A stretch of 64,000 nucleotides of DNA, from the NCBI GenBank assembly GCA_021772565.1, contig JAJFLR010000087.1, forward strand, positions 1 through 64,000. Reading direction: 5' to 3'. The notes beneath the pieces are model-generated. The model saw only the letters and a program-made list of their open reading frames with translations. It searched no databases and was not told where the DNA came from. Shown one piece after another: positions 59,612 through 64,000 of the stretch (position 1 is the stretch's first letter; the number at the start of each line of letters is the position of its first letter). The stretch is from Opitutales bacterium. GTDB taxonomy: Bacteria > Verrucomicrobiota > Verrucomicrobiia > Opitutales > JAJFLR01. Position numbers and translations under genes: made by a program.

Positions 59612-60772
59612 TCAATCCTTTTTATCTTTCCTATAAATCGAAAACAACGGTGAATAAATTTTGCGCACCAATTCGTTATGCTGGAAAAAGACCTCCAACG
59701 GACTGAATATTTGAAATTGCTTCCTGCCAAAACCATTATCCCAGGAACTGTAAAACGGCCAAACATGTTTTTTTGAAGCGTTGTAGTTTAAATCTTTATC
59801 GAAAGACTTTTGAACTTCTGACCAATAGAGAAAGTATAAGAACTGTTTCTGCACAATTTCTAATCCGCGATCCGTCCAGGTTCTTTTACGAAATAAAGGC
59901 CAGAGTATCCATTTTTTTGTAAAATCATTATGGGTTTCATTCATATAAAATGGCAGCCATCTGTTTTTAGTTTTCACCTCTCCGTATGCCCGAACAAATA
60001 ATGGCCATAAATAACGTTTTTCGTAATAGTCAGGTTCAGACTTTAATGTAGTCCCCCAAAATGGCCAACCGAATGTTTTGCCGACTTCATTTTCTTTCTT
60101 AACATGATAGTAAAACGGCAAAAACGCTTTTTTGTATGTTGGAAATTCTTCACTTAATGAGTTTTGATAATTAAAATAGAAGGGCCACATCAGATATCGA
60201 TGATCAAACTCGTTAAGTTTTTTTTCAGAACCAAAGAATGGCCAAAACTCAAAACCACTTACGCCATCCCCGCTGTGAGATTTTAAAAACGGCCATGGAA
60301 AAGTTTGAGTAATTTGGCCTTTTTTTTCAAATCTGCCGTAGAGCGGAAAAAGTATCCAGTTAAATTTCTTAAAACCGAGCTTGTCTTTAATATTTCCATA
60401 AATTGGAAATAACGCTTTGTATGAGGTCTCAGGGTTACCGGTTTTTTTTGAAAAATAAAATGGCCAGATTTCAAATTTTTTTGTCACCTCTATATCATCT
60501 CTAATAAACTTTTCCTTACGAATCAATGACAGAAAATTCCAGGAATAACCATTTACATATTTCCGGTGATTAAATAGTGGGTAAAGAAAATGAGTTTGGC
60601 CGGTTTCAGTATTGTGATCATACTTCTTATAATAAAAAGGCCGGATAATTTTTTCGCTTACATCACCATTTCGATTAGATTCAAACAATGGAGGAAAAGA
60701 TTTTTTTCCATAAGAGAAATTTATACTAGACAGAAAAACTATTTGAAAAAGAATAAGTAGAGAAAACTTCAT
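59612..60772 (-). CDS. Exported protein with repeated WPF/WPL-type aromatic motifs
   Basis: 386 aa; signal peptide; recurring IWPFYF, LFPIYG, LFPLYG, PWPFLK, FWPFFG, MWPFYF, FLPFYY, GWPFWG, LWPLFV, WLPFYM, LWPLFR, VWPFYS. Confidence 0.75.
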   Translation of the reverse strand: MKFSLLILFQIVFLSSINFSYGKKSFPPLFESNRNGDVSEKIIRPFYYKKYDHNTETGQTHFLYPLFNHRKYVNGYSWNFLSLIRKEKFIRDDIEVTKKFEIWPFYFSKKTGNPETSYKALFPIYGNIKDKLGFKKFNWILFPLYGRFEKKGQITQTFPWPFLKSHSGDGVSGFEFWPFFGSEKKLNEFDHRYLMWPFYFNYQNSLSEEFPTYKKAFLPFYYHVKKENEVGKTFGWPFWGTTLKSEPDYYEKRYLWPLFVRAYGEVKTKNRWLPFYMNETHNDFTKKWILWPLFRKRTWTDRGLEIVQKQFLYFLYWSEVQKSFDKDLNYNASKKHVWPFYSSWDNGFGRKQFQIFSPLEVFFQHNELVRKIYSPLFSIYRKDKKD

Positions 60773-60875
60773 AAATAGAAAGATTATAATTTATCAAAGA
60801 AATTATTGCTAAGTGGTACTTCAGTAGGACGCCAATATCGAAGATGTATTGATTGATATAAAGATGTATTTATTT

Positions 60876-61072
60876 GCCACAGATAAAACACAGATTGAAC
60901 ACAGATAATAATAAGATAATTGAATAGCATAAATGAGATATAATGGGCATCAATTTAAGTTTATAATATTTTAAATCAAGATATGTTGATCAATATTAGT
61001 TATTAAAATTATGGGGTTAAATGACTAACAGTTTTAAAAAAATCTGTGTTCAATCTGTGTTTTATCTGTGGC
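60876..61072. repeat. CCACAGAT-type long inverted repeat element
   Basis: GCCACAGATAAAACACAGATTGAACACAGAT (60876-60906) versus ATCTGTGTTCAATCTGTGTTTTATCTGTGGC (61042-61072). Confidence 0.88.
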
Positions 61073-61156
61073 AAAAAAATTATTGTTTAAAATTCTTGAC
61101 TTCTATTACTTCTAATAAGTTGGCAGTTACAATATTAATTAGTAATTAACATAACA

Positions 61157-61732
61157 ATGAGAATCACAGGAGGCAGAGCCAGGGGGATTAAACTTCAAAC
61201 GTTGAATACAAATTCTATTCGACCGGCTACGGATAAAATGCGTCAAGCAGTGTTCTCTAGTATAGGAGATAATATTATTGATAAATCAATATTGGATCTT
61301 TTTTCAGGTAGTGGCTCATTGGGCCTGGAAGCGATAAGCCGCGGAGCATCGCGTTGCGTTTTCATTGAAAAAAACCAAAATCAACTTAAACTTTTAAAGC
61401 AAAATTTTAAAGCCGTTTGCAAAAGTGCTAATATTAAATCATCGGATTTTTCGGCATTCTTTTATAACGTAGATGTCTTTAAGTGGAATCCATCAGAATT
61501 TGATAATTTTGATTATATTTTTCTAGATCCCCCATTTGCATTAGTTGAAGAAAATGGGTTCGTTCTTATTGATAAATATGGAAATTTTCTCAATGATAGT
61601 TCAGCATCCAGAATTGTTTTTGAGATGCCGGGAATAAACAATATTAAACACAAAGATTTTGAGATAGTAAAAAAATTGGGACACGGCAATCGAGAACCGA
61701 CAGTTGTTTTTTATAAGCGAAAAACAATTTGA
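61157..61732 (+). CDS. rsmD: 16S rRNA (guanine(966)-N(2))-methyltransferase
   Basis: 191 aa; MRITGGRARGIKL, RPATDKMRQAVFSSI, LDLFSGSGSLGLEAISRGA, YIFLDPPF. Confidence 0.94.
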   Translation: MRITGGRARGIKLQTLNTNSIRPATDKMRQAVFSSIGDNIIDKSILDLFSGSGSLGLEAISRGASRCVFIEKNQNQLKLLKQNFKAVCKSANIKSSDFSAFFYNVDVFKWNPSEFDNFDYIFLDPPFALVEENGFVLIDKYGNFLNDSSASRIVFEMPGINNIKHKDFEIVKKLGHGNREPTVVFYKRKTI

Positions 61733-61835
61733 ATTACAATTCGGAAAAAATCGAACGAACGAGGTCTCAACCGAACGGACAGCCCGTCCCTACCCTTTAT
61801 AGCAAAATTCAATCACAATCTTAACACATACTAAT

Positions 61836-62555
61836 TTAGAGATAACCGATCCTGGAGGCAATCAAACTAACGGCTGCAATACAGGCTGTCTCTGATCGCA
61901 GAACTCGATCACCTAACTTAGCCAGACAAAAATTATTTTCTCTTAAAATATTTCTTTCCGCTGCTGACCATCCACTTTCCGGGCCTATAGCAATTAGAGT
62001 TTTTTCAGACCTCAATTTTATTTCAGACAACTTTTCTGTCGACTCGTAAACATCAAGTGCAATTTTATTTTCACCTTTATTCAAAATTTCAATGCAGCAG
62101 TTCAAGTTAACAAAATGATACACGTCAGGTATAATAGTGGTAAAGGCCTGTTCAGCACCCATAACAAGTTGACGTTGCCATTCACTTGTAGTCCATAATT
62201 TACTCTGTTTATAGGAAGGTTCACTTTTATCCGATTGAAAAATATAAATTGATGACACACCGAGACTGGTAGATTCTCGTAAAATTTTTCGCATTGTTTG
62301 TGGACGCATATAACTAATCAATAGAGAAATTGGTAAGAAGGCTGATGGTCGATTTTCCAACCATTTAAATTCTAATTCTAATCCACCTTCAATTTCAGAA
62401 ATAATTTTTGCTTTTCCCAATGGTCCATTAACAACGCCGACATCAAAGCTATCCCCTACTTTCATTTTAAGCACATTTAATATATGCAGAGTTCTCGGAT
62501 CAGTTGCAGATAGAACTTCTTTTTCAATATGTTTCTTAAATAAAATTAAATTCAT
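61836..62555 (-). CDS. rsmE: 16S rRNA (uracil(1498)-N(3))-methyltransferase
   Basis: 239 aa; LHILNVLKMKVGDSFDV, IAIGPESGWSAAERNIL, LGDRVLRSETACIAAVSLIA. Confidence 0.93.
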   Translation of the reverse strand: MNLILFKKHIEKEVLSATDPRTLHILNVLKMKVGDSFDVGVVNGPLGKAKIISEIEGGLELEFKWLENRPSAFLPISLLISYMRPQTMRKILRESTSLGVSSIYIFQSDKSEPSYKQSKLWTTSEWQRQLVMGAEQAFTTIIPDVYHFVNLNCCIEILNKGENKIALDVYESTEKLSEIKLRSEKTLIAIGPESGWSAAERNILRENNFCLAKLGDRVLRSETACIAAVSLIASRIGYL

Positions 62556-62689
62556 CCTGTTTTAGATTTGTCGATTTTTTCAGATAAATAGTTTTAAATA
62601 TTATCGAAAAGACACTTGAAAGAAATGCCAAGTTAGTTGTAGATATTTATTATTATTAAACATATAAGTAATGTTAAACAGTAAAAAAT

Positions 62690-63259
62690 ATGGATGTTGA
62701 TACAGTTTTACTTGAAGCAGATGAAAAAATGTCTGGGGCAGTTCTGCATACACAGCAGGAATTTAACACATTAAATACAGGTAAGGCCAACCCCAATATG
62801 GTAGAAAACCTGTCTGTAACTGTTGAGGCATATGGGGGTTCTTCAATGCAGATAAAAGAAATGGCAGCAGTGACCACACCCGACGCGCGGACGATTCAAA
62901 TTCAACCGTGGGACAAGTCAGTTGTCAAAGAAATTGAGAAAGCAATTCAGACTGCAAAACTCGGACTGAATCCACTGAACGATGGTTCTGTTATTCGCAT
63001 CCCAATCCCGGAATTAAGTGGAGAAAGACGTCGTGAGCTTATTAAAGTCGCACACAACATGGCTGAAGAAGGCCGAATAAGTATCAGGCATGCGAGAAAG
63101 GATGCTTTAGATCAATTCAAAAAAATGCAAAAAGACAGCACTATTACTGAAGATGATTTGAAGAGGTTAGAGAAAGACATTCAGACTGAAACTGACAACA
63201 GCATTCAAAAAATTGGCCGTGAGCTAGAAACTAAAGAAAAAGAGCTTAAGACAATTTAG
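62690..63259 (+). CDS. frr: Ribosome recycling factor
   Basis: 189 aa; NTGKANPNMVENLSVTVEAYG, RTIQIQPWDKSVVKEIEKAI, NDGSVIRIPIPELSGERRRELIK. Confidence 0.96.
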   Translation: MDVDTVLLEADEKMSGAVLHTQQEFNTLNTGKANPNMVENLSVTVEAYGGSSMQIKEMAAVTTPDARTIQIQPWDKSVVKEIEKAIQTAKLGLNPLNDGSVIRIPIPELSGERRRELIKVAHNMAEEGRISIRHARKDALDQFKKMQKDSTITEDDLKRLEKDIQTETDNSIQKIGRELETKEKELKTI

Positions 63260-63272
63260 CTGATAAAATTTT

Positions 63273-64000
63273 ATGGCCTTCTCAACTGAAAATGTTAAAC
63301 GAGTTGTCATTAAACTCGGCACAGGAATTTTAACAAATGGTAGTGGTGATTTAAATTCTGAAAAGGTACACAATATCTGTAAGCAAGTTACCAAACTGCA
63401 AAATAAAAGCATTGAAGTTATAGTCGTTAGTTCCGGATCAATTGGAGTCGGCATGGGACAACTAAAATTAGCAAAGCGCCCTACTGATCTTTCAACCTTA
63501 CAAGCCTGTGCGGCAGTCGGTCAAACATTGCTGATCAATATATGGCGCGAGGGGTTTGCTACTGGAAATATTAATGTAGCCCAAATCTTACTCACTCACG
63601 GAGATATTTGTGGTGAACATAGACATATCGCGGTAAAAAATACTATCGATCGTTTGTTGTCGTTGGGAATTGTGCCGGTAATAAATGAGAACGACACAGT
63701 TAGTACCGACGAAATAACATTTGGTGATAACGATATTTTAGCAGCCTTAACAGCAAAATTGGTAGAAGCGGATTATCTAATAATTTTGTCAACAATTTCG
63801 GGATTATTAGACTTGAGTGATAATAATAAATTAATCTCAAAGGTTGAAAAGATCACACCTGAAATAGAACAGTTAGCCGAAGATATAAAAAATGAATATT
63901 CAGTCGGTGGAATGAAAAGCAAAATTGAGGCAGCCAAAATTGCAGTTAGTGCAGGATGTAAAGTATTTATAGGCTCAGGAGCTGATCCTACTATTATCAG
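63273..64000 (+). CDS. proB: Glutamate 5-kinase, truncated by the window end
   Basis: Not in the ORF track. ATGGCCTTCTCAACTGAAAATG; translation VKRVVIKLGTGILTNGSGDLNSEKV...VVSSGSIGVGMGQLKL...PVINENDTVSTDEITFGDNDILAALTAKLVEADYLIILSTISGLLD...SVGGMKSKIEAAKIAVSAGC. Confidence 0.95.
   Translation, partial: MAFSTENVKRVVIKLGTGILTNGSGDLNSEKVHNICKQVTKLQNKSIEVIVVSSGSIGVGMGQLKLAKRPTDLSTLQACAAVGQTLLINIWREGFATGNINVAQILLTHGDICGEHRHIAVKNTIDRLLSLGIVPVINENDTVSTDEITFGDNDILAALTAKLVEADYLIILSTISGLLDLSDNNKLISKVEKITPEIEQLAEDIKNEYSVGGMKSKIEAAKIAVSAGCKVFIGSGADPTII

Overview
This 64 kb AT-rich bacterial window is probably from Verrucomicrobiota or a related PVC lineage. That placement is an inference from the PEP-CTERM proteins, dockerin/cohesin-like proteins and general gene content. 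Most of it is housekeeping: speA, gcvT-gcvH, aroA-cmk-plsC, argC-argJ-argB, rplM-rpsI, rho, der, ispE/ispD, an ExbB/ExbD cluster, tRNA-Leu(TAG), coaX, a DEAD-box helicase, rsmD, rsmE, frr and a truncated proB at the right edge. Three accessory regions stand out. (1) A tight five-gene operon (13.2-23.6 kb) encodes a 2106-aa dockerin-RHS protein with a ~970-aa tail that is not toxin-like and carries carbohydrate-binding-like repeats, a cohesin-like protein, a GH17-like protein, a small membrane-anchored protein and a processive GT2 glycosyltransferase. I propose it as a surface glucan synthesis/display system. (2) A cluster (51.6-59.5 kb) of four PEP-CTERM HEIGH metalloprotease paralogs is interleaved with one intact and one dead subtilase-like gene and shows mosaic duplication. 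(3) A population of non-autonomous inverted-repeat elements includes a TA-flanked TAGCATCTGCCA family (240-296 bp full forms and ~32-36 bp hairpin miniatures). One insertion can be checked against an uninserted paralog inside the window, and a decayed IS630-like transposase fragment lies beside one miniature.
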